From positions 1-28,289 of the forward strand of contig NGBS01001229.1 in NCBI GenBank assembly GCA_002245135.1: a DNA stretch of 28,289 nt, in the 5' to 3' direction. The DNA is from Proteromonas lacertae. Lineage: Eukaryota; Sar; Bigyra; Opalinata; Proteromonadidae. Shown in pieces: positions 1 to 9,871 of this stretch. The first letter of the stretch is position 1. Every line of letters begins with the position of its first letter. Under the pieces are notes generated by a model. That model was not told the DNA's origin, did not search any database, and saw only the letters and a list, made by a program, of their open reading frames with translations. A program made the translations under genes and the position numbers.

Positions 1-2
1 AG

Positions 3-287
3 CATCCAGATACAGAGGCAATATCTACAAGTAGAGCGAAGGAAGAATGGAGAGAATTAAAAAGAGATTTTTGGAGAAGAGTATATATATTATATTATAT
101 TATAATTCAATAATTAGACTCATTATGAATTTGTGGTTGAATGTATCTCCTTAGGAATGGGAGGAATTGTGCTTGTCTTGGTACATTAATATACCCAGGA
201 TTAGGAACAGTAACTGGTGAGATTATAACAAGCACAGTAATGTGTAATTTATGCAGTATGGAATCTAATCCAGTGATTGGAAGATAG
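3..287 (+). CDS. 3' end of unidentified protein with Gly-rich hydrophobic tail (partial, one frame shift)
   Basis: The gene enters from the left edge. Reading from base 3, an open segment of 26 codons ends at a 37-nt intron (81-117, GTATAT...TTAG, phase 0). The next exon runs THYEFVVECISLGMGGIV. A one-base shift near 171 (a G run one short) then continues ACLGTLIYPGLGTVTGEII and on to a TAG at 285-287. The spliced tail is rich in Gly and aliphatic residues and may be membrane-embedded. Gly-rich hydrophobic stretches also occur in the lipase-J protein at 14.2-15.2 kb, but I see no clear homology. Without the shift the protein would end at a TAA near 190. Function unknown. Confidence 0.4.
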
Positions 288-394
288 TAAATAATTAAGT
301 AATTTCTATTATTATTTCTCTATTTTTGGTAATTTAGGTTTTAATTAAGAAAAATAAATTGTTACATATATATATATATATATTTAATGTAATT

Positions 395-2115
395 TTATCG
401 TCTTCTAGTACTAACAGCTGGCTTTTTACTTGTCACTCTTCCTGCTGCAGCATATGCTCCTACTCCAGCATTTCGATGAGTTGTTTTTGGCTAATATGTT
501 ATATATATATAACATCATATATACCTTTGCAATGATATCTTTACACTTTGGTATATGTCTTTCAGCAACTTGAGCTTCAAATTTTCTTCCACAATAATTA
601 CATTTAATTAAAAAAACATATATATATATATTTAAAAAGGATATGGACAAGGAACTCTATCATCAATATCAGGTGGAGCTTCATATTTACTAGCATCATA
701 TCCACCACCACTATTATTACCATTACTATTTCCACCTTTCGTACTTCTCATTGCAGCTCTAAACTGTTCACTTTGTATTTTCCATTTAGGCATTGTTGGC
801 TTCTTCTTTTTAACTTCTTTCTTCTTTAATGCTGCTTTTACAATCTGTGCTGCATCTTGACCATTCATTTCAACTACTGCTTTCACTCTCAAATTAGTTG
901 AATTGAAAGTTTTCTCTTTTTACTTGCTTTTTGACAGGCTTGAATATGTTTGGGTAATACATCATCACTGAAATTTCTTCCACATATAGGGCAAGGTTGC
1001 AGTATCATATTAGCAGTTGGATCTTCTATTGGAGCGTATGAACTAATTGGTTGTGCTAAAGCTCCCATGGCATTCAAACAGTCTGGACATTGACAACCTG
1101 CTTTTCTAGTACATTCTACTCTTGGACCATTATTCCTTCGCTGTTGTGGTTGTTGCATTATTTGTGGTTGTGGTTGTCTTCGTTGTTGTTGTTGTGGAGG
1201 CGGTTGTTGAGGTTGAGGTGCTGGTTGATATCTTTGTTGTTGTTGTTGTTGGTGTGGTTGTCTATGAGATTGTAATTGTGGTTGTTGTCTAAATTTATTA
1301 TTATTATTATTATTATAGTTTTTATTATTAGAAGGTGAAGTTATAGGTGATGTGGGATATGTTGGTTCATATCCTCCATCATCTTCATTATTATAATCAG
1401 ATGAATTAGATTGATACATTCTGTTATTAATACGAGGTTGTGGTCTATTAGATATTTGTTTGGGTTTTTGGTATTGAGGATATCCGTTATCATCTTCATC
1501 TTCATAATTCACTTCTGCAGATTGTCTTTGGTAGTTACGTTGAGATTGAGTAATTCTTTGTTGTTGCGGTGGCATATTATACTGTGCAGGTGGTAAACTA
1601 TTGTATTCTTCATCTCTAAATGAGGGATGTTTATTCATTTTCGATTTTAGTAAAGCTAATCCTGCTCTACTTGCTGATCCACCCCTTTCTTTATTAGATC
1701 TAGCACCAAATCGAATGTGATCTGTTTCTTCATTAAATCTGGTCTTTGTGGAGCTGGTGGCACTGGAGAGGCATAAAGAGAACTCATTGCAGCTTTACAC
1801 TATTATTAGTAAAAATAACCGTTTCATACATTTGGACATTGACAATTGGAATTTCTAGTACATTTTATATTTTTACCTGAGCTTTTTCTAGAAGATTGTC
1901 TCAGGATTTCATTTTCTATAATATCTGGTCCAGGTGGTGGAACTTCATAACCTTGTAATGATTTTTGTCTCTGTGGAATTGATCCAGATCCTTGTCTCGA
2001 AAAATGATCTAAAGAGTCTTCAAAACCATTACTATATTAAAGATAAAACAATGATATATTTATACGAATTGCCTGGATTTCCATTAGTTCTGTATATTCC
2101 TCTATATTGAGCCAT
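395..2115 (-). CDS. ZC2HC1-type C2HC zinc-finger protein (5 exons, one probable U12-type intron)
   Basis: Model: exons 2115-2066, 2031-1830, 1799-645, 597-525 and 490-395 on the minus strand; about 525 residues after allowing two one-base shifts (T runs at 911-914 and 1744-1746). Two C2HC fingers of the ZC2HC1 (FAM164) family lie in the usual order: CPICGRNFSDDVLPKHIQAC followed by KASKKRK, then PCPYCGRKF...AERHIPKC. The tail PKTTHRNAGVGAYAAAGRV also suits the family. The middle is low-complexity (Q/P/N-rich, about 1100-1600). Upstream are two copies of a Cys motif, CTRNSNCQCPNCKAAM and CTRKAGCQCPDCLNAM, not part of the textbook family. The second finger is restored only if 598-644 is spliced as AT-AA. 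Zinc binding is expected from the fingers; the cellular role is unknown. Start chosen at MAQYRGIYRTNG, 69 bp from the divergent neighbour's ATG. Confidence 0.75.
598..644 (-). other. Candidate U12-type (AT-AA) intron in the ZC2HC1-like gene
   Basis: Read on the minus strand, the intron begins ATATCCTTTTT, a perfect match to the minor-spliceosome 5' site /ATATCCTTT. It ends TTTTTTTAATTAAATGTAA, which gives a T-rich branch-like element about 10 nt from the end. Removing exactly these 47 nt joins ...CCT TGT CC to T TAT TGT GGA and restores PCPYCGRKF, the conserved finger. No GT-AG pair can do this, because no AG lies between the two exon halves. AT-AA termini are a known rare U12 variant. Splice position is inferred from protein conservation, not from RNA. 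Confidence 0.6.
1800..1829 (-). other. Typical short GTAT-AG intron (example of the dominant class)
   Basis: A 30-nt intron (GTATGAAACGG...AATAATAG on the minus strand) that splits the first CTR-C-C-C motif in phase 0 between CPN and CKAAM. Removal keeps the frame. It represents the more than 35 similar introns modelled in this window. Confidence 0.8.
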
Positions 2116-2184
2116 TTAAAAAAATAAAACTGAAAAGTCAAATGCGGTTCTATCTGATCTTGATCACTTTTTGAATTTCAAAAA

Positions 2185-3119
2185 ATGGAAGAAAAAGAGA
2201 GTGTATAGTATATTTAACTAATTCTAATAGAACATATTCATTACTGAAGTAGATGAAGAAGTATGACTGTATCTCTAGTATTGTTTAGATAATTGAGACT
2301 TTAAGAGATGATAAGGATGTAAAGACATACCTGATACAGCAATCAGAGCATTCTCAGGTAGTTATCAAAACAATTTTTATGCATGATGAAGAAGTGTCAA
2401 AGATAAATCTACTAGTATAGCTTTCCATTAATATTTATATTAATATAGATTAGTGACCTTAATTCAATAACTGGAAATAACATCATTCCCTCAATGGTAA
2501 GTTATTCATCAGAAAAACACTTAATTACCTTAAGTCATACATATCAAGAGGAATATACACCATTAGATATGTTAATACTTGATGCACAGAGGTAATGGAA
2601 AACTACAATAGAATATTAATAGACATAGGTGAAGGCTTACTTCAATTATTAGATCAGAATTATTACCATCACAATCTCAAGCCAAGCAATATATTCGTTA
2701 TACCAACATCACAGTACCACACATTTGTAGCAGATTATTTACACAATTCATTATTCAAAAATCCTCAATTCTCATTCTTTCTTAGTCCAGAGCAATTAGT
2801 GAGTTCTAGTCATGATAAATCTGATATTTGGAGTTATGGATGTATAATATATTATTTATACACCAGTGGAGATATTTTATTTTCCACTACACACATTAAT
2901 TTTGACACTGAAAAAAAATACAGCTGAAAATCCTCGTGATTTACTATACGCTATGAGATGTTTTGATTATGAAGAAGATATTGATGATATGTTTTATGAA
3001 AATGAAGAAGATGAGGAAATAGGTAGATTATTAAAACAGATGTTAAACCCTGATGCAGATAGTCGAATGGATTTGAATAGTGTAGTAAATACAATAAAAA
3101 GTATATATCTATACATATA

Positions 3120-3159
<40 letters not shown>

Positions 3160-4920
3160 GATCTTGAAGCGAAGAAAAGGCATAATAGCAATAACAATAA
3201 TAGTTATGAAATATTACCAACCTATACACATGAAGAACAGGAATTATTATTATCAATACAGAATGAAAGTATTTATATAATAATAATATTGTTAATATAT
3301 AAATATATAGAAATAACTATTGAAGATTTACTTCATATCTTAGAGATAAATAGCAATAAATATATAATGAATAATCCTCTTTTTATATCTGCCTGTCCAA
3401 AGTCAATATGTAATTAACTTATTGATTAAATCTTATAATCATGAAAGGATATAACTCTGAAGTGTTTAAATTTATAGTTTTTATGGTATTTAGAATACCA
3501 AACCTAAAAGAATTGATGTTAAAATCATTACAACTGAAAAATGATCCAAATTTAATTCATCGAATAATCATAGAAGGAATAAAAGATAATTATAGCTTGT
3601 GCTTGAATAATCTCAATTTAGATGATAGTTTGATGAAGTTATTGAGTGAAGAATTAACAGAATATAAATTCCTGAAGAAATTAGACTTAAATGGTATATA
3701 ATATAATATAATATAATAATATAGATAATGAGATAAGTGATATAGGTATAAACTATATAAGTGAAACTTTGTACGAACTTAAGGAGTTGAAAGAGTTGAA
3801 TATATCCAACAATCGCATCACTAAATATGGAATTAAATATATTGTAGATCATTTATCAGATAATCATCATAATGAATTGAAATCATTAATATGTGAAAGT
3901 ATTATTATTATTATTATTAATAAATAGACAATATGATTGATGAAGAAGGTGCAGCAATATTGAGTAATGGTTTTAAGTACTTTCCAAATTTAGAATTGTT
4001 GAATTTATCCAGTATTATTAATATTATTGTTTTATGTTTATAATAGATTGTAATATATCAGATATGGGTTGTAAAAGTCTTTCAGATAATTTCCCATCAA
4101 TATCTCAACTGAAAATATTATGTTTAAATGATAATAATATTACAGATATTGGAATTAGAGATTTAACTAATTCATTCAAGTCAATAGTGCATTTGAAGAA
4201 GTTATTTATTAATAGTATATTTATATATTATAATTATTATGTTTTATCTATCTATCTATATATATATGTAGATAATATGATAGGAAACAAAGGAATGATT
4301 CATTTAAGTAAGAATATGAAACATATAAGTGAATTGATAGTATTAGAACTATCTAACAACAATATTGATGATGAAGGAATTGAGATATTTGCTCCTGATT
4401 TGACTTGGACAATTAAACTGGAAATATTGAACTTATCAAGTATGTTATATATATATATTATTATTATTATTATTAGATAATAAGATTACATCTGTTGGTA
4501 TAAAGGAATTATGTAAATTATTATATGTAATACCTCATTTGAGAGAATTATATTTGAATTATAATGTTTTACAGAATGATGGTGTAAATGTATTATGTGA
4601 GTATATGAGTATATGTTGTGATTTACAGATATTAGAAATTCAAAGTATATATATATATATAATATTATAGAGAATTACATAAGTGATAGTTGTATGAAAA
4701 TGTTATGTAATTGTTTAAGCAGTCTTCCTTATATAAGATGTTTGAATATGTGTGAGAATGATATAACCCCAATCGGTTTTAACTTAATGATTGAGAATTA
4801 CAGAAATTTAATAAATCAATTAGAAATATTGAATATTAAGAATAACAGAATTAATAAAATGAGGAGAATATTAGAAAAAGACTAATTGAAATTAACCCTG
4901 AGTTAATATTAAGAATATAG
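2185..4920 (+). CDS. Pseudokinase with C-terminal RI-type leucine-rich repeats
   Basis: Model: short exons 2185-2202, 2231-2260, 2289-2414 and 2449-3100, then LRR exons ending near 4920. The N-terminal kinase-like domain has a VVIKTIF lysine strand, an altered catalytic loop HHNLKPSN (canonical HRDLKPxN), ADYLHN in place of DFG, SPEQL for APE, and DKSDIWSYGCIIYYLY (subdomain IX). It is probably catalytically dead. From about 3450, LRRs of 28 residues follow (LxxLxLxxNxIxDxGxxxL). Exons 3725-3898, 3928-4011, 4047-4214, 4272-4439 and 4477-4644 are bounded by phase-1 introns; the last four are exact one- or two-repeat modules. One-base shifts: 2591-2592 (G; or a 20-nt intron), 2911-2918 (A8), 3399-3401, 3444-3446 and 4875-4879 (last codons). 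Without the last, the protein ends at 4885. Role inferred: protein-protein scaffold. Confidence 0.7.
3119..3158 (+). repeat. (ATT)n microsatellite inside an intron
   Basis: About 13 uninterrupted ATT units fill most of the intron 3101-3160 of the pseudokinase-LRR gene. The run is in frame with the flanking exons, so an unspliced reading would give poly-isoleucine. Similar ATT or AT runs occur in introns near 3901, 4449, 14511, 22098 and 27640. Confidence 0.9.
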
Positions 4921-4975
4921 TTATTATATATTTTTGACTTTTTTACAAACTGTATAGTATTATATTTCATAATTT

Positions 4976-5793
4976 TCACATGAAAATCTTTTTCATACAC
5001 CTTTTAATTGAATTACTATTTACAAGCATACTTTCAATCATCTCAAAATCAAATCTATATTTATCATTATTATCAATCATTTTCTTTATTATACTCTGTA
5101 AATAGTTTAACTTATTTAAATTATCTATTTCAAATATTCCTTTATAATTAATTTTAACTAGTTTTTCTCTAGGAATTTAATATCAAATAATTCTTTTCCA
5201 GTGTATATTTCATAGAATATACAGCCCAAGGCAAATATATCACTTGAATAAGAATAGTGAGGAGGATTCTTATTCCATAATTCTGGAGATAAATAATTAT
5301 CATTCTTTTCTACTATTTCTGATAGTTTTAGCTTTAGTTTTTTACCATCATCTACTACTAATATATTCTCAGAGTCTAAATATTTGTAAACACCATACTT
5401 ATGATAATCTTTCAACTCACTCATCAAATTACTCATATAATCAACTATCTCCTAATTGATAAATAATTCTTTTCCTGTTGTTTCTTGTTTATCATTTCCT
5501 TTAAAGTAACCATTTATGGAAGATTAATTTCATTAATGTCTACTATGTTTTGTTCGTTTAACTTTCTTTCCATCTTATCATCAATAGTCGTTTTATTAGC
5601 ATCATTTTCATCATTATGTGTAAATTTCTTTACACTTTTATTTATTTTTCTTAATGCATCAAAATCGGCTGTATTATAACCTATATCTAAAAATATTCAT
5701 ATAGCTGATACATGATATATCATTTACTTTTTCATTAACATAATTGTATGAAATTTCATTAATTAAAGGTAATTCTCTTTCATCTTCCGTCAT
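4976..5793 (-). CDS. Degenerate protein-kinase-like protein
   Basis: Exon 1 is 5793-5712 (start MTEDERELPLINEISYNYV); a 25-nt intron 5711-5687 (GTATCAGC...TTTTTAG) joins exon 2 in frame. The C-terminal half resembles a kinase C-lobe: MSNLMSELKDYHKYG (helix E), YLDSENILV where HRDLKPxNIL should be, no DFG, YLSPELW (APE region), SYSSDIFALGCIFYEIYTG (subdomain IX). The catalytic Asp triads are missing, so it is a pseudokinase. I see no clear N-lobe. Breaks: one-base shift near 5515 (CC), an in-frame TAG at 5452-5454, and a shift at 5162-5166 (T5). After the last, the frame continues to a TGA at 4976. The stop plus two shifts may mean a real pseudogene. It converges on the LRR pseudokinase gene with a 55-bp gap, which suggests related origin. 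Confidence 0.55.
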
Positions 5794-5805
5794 TTCCAAA
5801 ACACA

Positions 5806-6203
5806 ATGCAAAGAAAAAAAATAAAATATATAGGTAATAATTACAAGGTAAATTACTTGTTGTACAAATACATTTAAATATCTTACAGAACCTTTCGAAG
5901 AAGAAGAAAACAGACCTTGGACCTAATAAAGTAAGACGAAGAGGAAGATTTGATCCACGAGATGATAGATTCAGAAGAGATAACAGAGATTACAAACGTA
6001 GGTATGACAGAAGAGATGATCGTCGTGATGATAGATATCATAGATCAAGAAGCCGTAGTAGAAGTCGTAGTAGAAGCAGAAGTGGAAGAAGAAGAGATGA
6101 TGATAGATATTATAGTCGAAGAAGCCATCATAGTAGTGATAGATATGACAGTAGAAGAGATAGAAGAGATGATCGATATGAAGGTAGAAGATCTTATCAT
6201 TAA
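5806..6203 (+). CDS. Small Arg/Ser-rich (RS-domain) protein
   Basis: Exon 1 5806-5847 (MQRKKIKYIGNNYK), a 41-nt intron 5848-5888 (GTAAAT...CTTACAG), exon 2 5889-6203; 118 residues. The body holds repeated R-D-D-R units and a central run of alternating RS dipeptides, about residues 57-70, ending in GRRRDD and a tail SDRYDSRR...RRSYH. RS domains are typical of splicing regulators, but no RRM or other fold is visible, so the role is only inferred. The intron starts GTAAAT, unlike the usual GTAT. The assigned ATG is only 12 bp from the divergent kinase-like gene's ATG, so one of the two starts may be wrong. Confidence 0.55.
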
Positions 6204-6466
6204 TTTGTAAAAATTATGAGAAATTGATTCTTTTTGTATTTTAATTGTGTATATAGTTTAAAGATGGAATTAATTACAATATGATAATAGAAACCAGTTT
6301 ACAAATTATTTCTATAAAACAATTTCAAAAAATTAAATTCTTCAAATTGATTGGTTATACGTGGAGCAATTTGATTGGGTGTTTGATTAAATCAAATTTT
6401 TTGCTCATATCTCATCAACTAACTATTTTACTACGATTATTGTAATAATTATTGATAATTGATCAA
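6204..6466. other. Intergenic region with a 15-bp palindrome
   Basis: There is no gene in these 263 bp. A near-perfect palindrome TTTGATTAAATCAAA lies at 6382-6396, about 70 bp before the next start codon. A one-mismatch copy, TTTGATAAAATCAAA, sits at 17359-17373, 24 bp before the ATG at 17398. Regulatory role is a guess. Confidence 0.3.
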
Positions 6467-9400
6467 ATGCGAGGTATTTTTTTGTATGTTATTACTTTTT
6501 TAATAGTAAAGAGAAAGTTAGTTCAAGTAGATAAAGTAGATAAAAACACCAAAAAACGAAAAATAGAAGATATAGCTGAAGATAAAGATGAAGAAGGTAT
6601 AGAAGAAGAAATGACAGAAATTATTCATACAGGTGTTGTTAATGTTGCTACAGAAGATTGTCTAATCTCCGAAAAGATGGAGAATAAGATTTATTATTTC
6701 AAATTCAAAGTAGAAAGCTTAACTGATGGTATTAGTTTTGGTTATCGTCTGAAAGAAGACTCAATGAGTGAAGATGATGCATTTGTCGTTTCAACAGTAG
6801 GAGATACATATGAAGTGATATATGATATGATTAACAAAAGAATGTCAATTAGACAAGGAAATAACAAAGAAGTGAGTGTATGTAGAATTAGTTCAGAGCC
6901 AGTTTACCCATATATTGGTGCTAGAAATGGTTCAGTTGAATATTTAAGCTGTTGGAATCTTCCATTACCTATGATAGAAAGATATACAATTGAGGATTGT
7001 GATATTAATACGAATCAAGATAAAAGTTGTAATGTAGTTAATTACATTAAAGTATATCAATGAATTGTACAGCATATGATAATAATGGCAGTAGTGGTGG
7101 TAATAAAATGGATGAAATTCAATATGTAGTGTGTAATCAGTTATTTCAAGATATACGTAATAATAAGTATTATTTTAAAATAAATGAAGAAATGAAAGAG
7201 AAAAGTGGAATTTATCATTTCTATTTTGAAATAATGAATGTTGGTAGTGACAAATATTAGATTTGGTTATACAATTGGAGATAAAGTAATAGTAAAAAAT
7301 GATATTGATCAGAATGGTGAGGTATATGAAGTTAAATATAATATGAATGAAAAGAAAATGTTTATTAAACAGGGAAATGGTATTGAAAAACTAGTGTATG
7401 AAAACTTACCTGCATCAATATATCCATGTATTAGTATTGGTGATAGAAAAGGTTTAGTGAAATTAATAGAATATTATATAGAGAAAAAGGATTATCACTT
7501 ATTTAATGCAATTAATATTGAAGATGGTAAAGCTGTAATACATGGAATAAAAGTACCAAATACTATTTGTAGTATATACAACTATGAAAAGTATTACTGG
7601 ATATCTGAACTATTATCAATCAAAGCCAATCCATCAAATATTGATATTAACGAAATAAAAGAAAGAATAGAAGATATATTTATATTAGATGAAATACAAG
7701 AAGAATATTTATCTAATAGTGATATAAATGATTTAATAATACTATTAACATATTTTGATGATGAAAATGCAAAGTACTTAGATTCTCCAGATAGTTTTTG
7801 TTAAAATAGTGAATAATTTGAATATAATTGAACTTACTAAACTCGATGAAGATGGTAATATTGAAGAAAGCGGTGAAACAAAGAAATATTTAGAGTTTTC
7901 AAAAGCCAATGTGAAAGTATTCCAGTTTCCAAAGAATATTATTTACATTAGAGATTGTTACTATTCAATGTTTAGAGATATATGTAAACTCTTATCACTT
8001 GATAAGATAAATTTCAATATAGTGATTACAGGTCAGCCAGGTATTGGCAAAACCTCTTTTATATATGTATTGTTGTTCTTTTTAAAGAATAATCTATCAT
8101 ATGATTATAGAGAAGAAGAAAAAGAATATTTGAAGAAAATACAGTTAATTAAAGAAAATAAAGAGATAGAAGAATTTCTGAATGAATTGAATAAAGAAAA
8201 GGAGAAAAGAATTGTTGATTTGAATATTGTAATAAAACAATTAGAAAAAGATATAGAAGAAAGTAATAAATCTATAAATGTTTTAAAAGAAAATATTAAA
8301 ACAGTATTTGACAGAATTAAAAGAATATATGATAAAGAAGTTGATCATAGTGATTTATACATTCATGAAGGATGTAAATATACAATGAAAATATATGATA
8401 AAGAAATACAAGTTCAGATATTATAAAATTTAACTGAAGACAATATGTGAAGGAAAATATAATTCTAATATTAAAGAAATAGAGAATTTGCATAAATATA
8501 TTAAAATAATTGATGATAAAGAATTGAATCAATTGAATAATTGGATAAAAAGGAAAAATTATAACGATGATGTTGTATTAAAATATGTAATTACAGATAG
8601 AATATTAAACAGTTTGATGAATATAAAGAAAATGAATGATTCAATAGAATTATATAACAAAAGAATTGGAGAAATTACTGGTGAAATTAATAGTATTAAA
8701 AAAGAATATAATAAAACCAGAAAAGTTGTGAAAAAGAAAGAAGATAAAATAATAGCTGAAATTGATAAAATAAAAGATGTTGAAGTAAAAGAAGAAAATT
8801 TAGGTATTGGATTTAATTATTATATTTTGGATGCTTGTAAAAAGATGAGAAGCATATATTTCATTAAAGGGAAGAGAATATGGTGATGTTGCAGAAACTC
8901 AAATATACAAGTTTGAAAAGATCAATGGAGAATATATTCTATTTAAAATCAAAATAAATCCACATGATATTAAAAATTCATTGATAATAGTTGATACTTA
9001 TAATGAGGAGTTTGATGAAAGTAACATAGTAATATCAATCAGTTCTCCTGATTCTAAAAATTATGAAGCATATATTGATAACAATACTAAATATTTATAT
9101 TTTGATACTTTAAATAAAAGAGAAATAGAAGAATGGTTTAAATATTGTATTAATTTTGATAAAGGTAATGAATTTGATGGAATATGTGAAAAGTATGGTA
9201 ATAATCCTCGACAAATATATTATCACTATTTGTATAAAGAAAACTATAATGGTGATTATTGGAAATATTATAAGCAGTTAATAGAAAGTGTAGTAGGAAC
9301 AACAGGTTATATTCAGTTTGTAAATGATTATATGGGAAAGTATGAATTGAAAGAATTATCTAACATTATATTAAAATATGATTTGGAAAAAGTATGGGAT

Positions 9401-9835
9401 AATGATGTTAAAAGAATAATATTAAAACCAAAAGATTATTTAAAATTCATTTCTGAAGAAGTAGAAAAATTAATAGTTTGTAAATTTAATCCACCTAAAA
9501 ATGAAGAAGAATATCATCAGATTGAAGAATATTACACATCAACTAAAGATGAATATATGAGAAGAATGGCATTAAAACAGATAATAGCATATGAATTAAG
9601 TAGTGGTATAATTGAGTTCAATTATGAAGATTCTAATTTTGAAATGAATTCTGAATTATATGTTCCAGTTTATCATCCTCCAAATTCCTTACAGTCAGTG
9701 TTTTATATATTGGATGAAAATAATTTCTTTGATTTGATAATGAATGGAGTATTTATAAAAGTATTACTAAATCATGAAATTATTGAGAATGATGATAAAA
9801 CAAAAGAAAAAATGATAGAATCTATGAAAGTATAA
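6467..9835 (+). CDS. SPRY-SPRY-P-loop NTPase resembling Crinkler/RHS-type proteins
   Basis: Start MR at 6467-6473 with an in-frame 33-nt intron (6474-6506), then a basic, NLS-like KNTKKRK and an acidic stretch. Two SPRY-like domains follow, each with an aromatic entry strand (KIYYFKFKVES; GIYHFYFEIMN), a SxGFGY-type turn (ISFGYR; IRFGYT) and a GD...YEVxYDMxxKxMxI core. Next is a Walker A (ITGQPGIGKTSF, about 8025-8060), a coiled-coil insertion of roughly 200 residues, Walker B SLIIVDTYNE, then ISSPDSKNYEAY and YGNNPRQIYYHY. SSP and YGGxPR-like motifs after Walker B are typical of the CRN/RHS NTPase clade. About 1,100 residues once one-base shifts at 7049-7051, 7252-7254, 7795-7799 and 8869-8871 are allowed. 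The break at 8412-8439 may be a 28-nt GT-AG intron. Function inferred: nucleotide-dependent effector or conflict protein. Confidence 0.6.
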
Positions 9836-9871
9836 ATATATCTTGTATTTATAATTAAATAGAAATATAAT

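Noticed and set aside
598-650. Frame shift instead of an intron in the second zinc finger
   Set aside because: 47 nt of stop-rich AT sequence separate the finger halves; a single-base indel cannot restore CPYCGRKF.
2593-2612. 20-nt intron in the pseudokinase (GTAATGG...CAATAG)
   Set aside because: Too short and not GTAT. A missing G at 2591-2592 gives a longer, kinase-like helix (DAQRVMENYNRILIDIGEGL) and fits the other homopolymer shifts. Not excluded.
3119-3158. CRISPR-like or other regular array
   Set aside because: It is a simple ATT microsatellite within an intron, with no spacers.
5950-6210. Acidic, Met/Ile-rich ORF on the plus strand
   Set aside because: It is the out-of-frame shadow of the RS-rich protein; the RS/RD frame has the splice-compatible start and the better composition.
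7060-8886. Several small separate genes between SPRY and NTPase segments
   Set aside because: Adjacent frames overlap or touch, and join through one-base homopolymer changes into continuous domains.
7809-9835. Transposase or retroelement in the 6.4-11.2 kb region
   Set aside because: No reverse transcriptase, integrase or DDE motifs and no terminal repeats; the motifs fit a P-loop NTPase.
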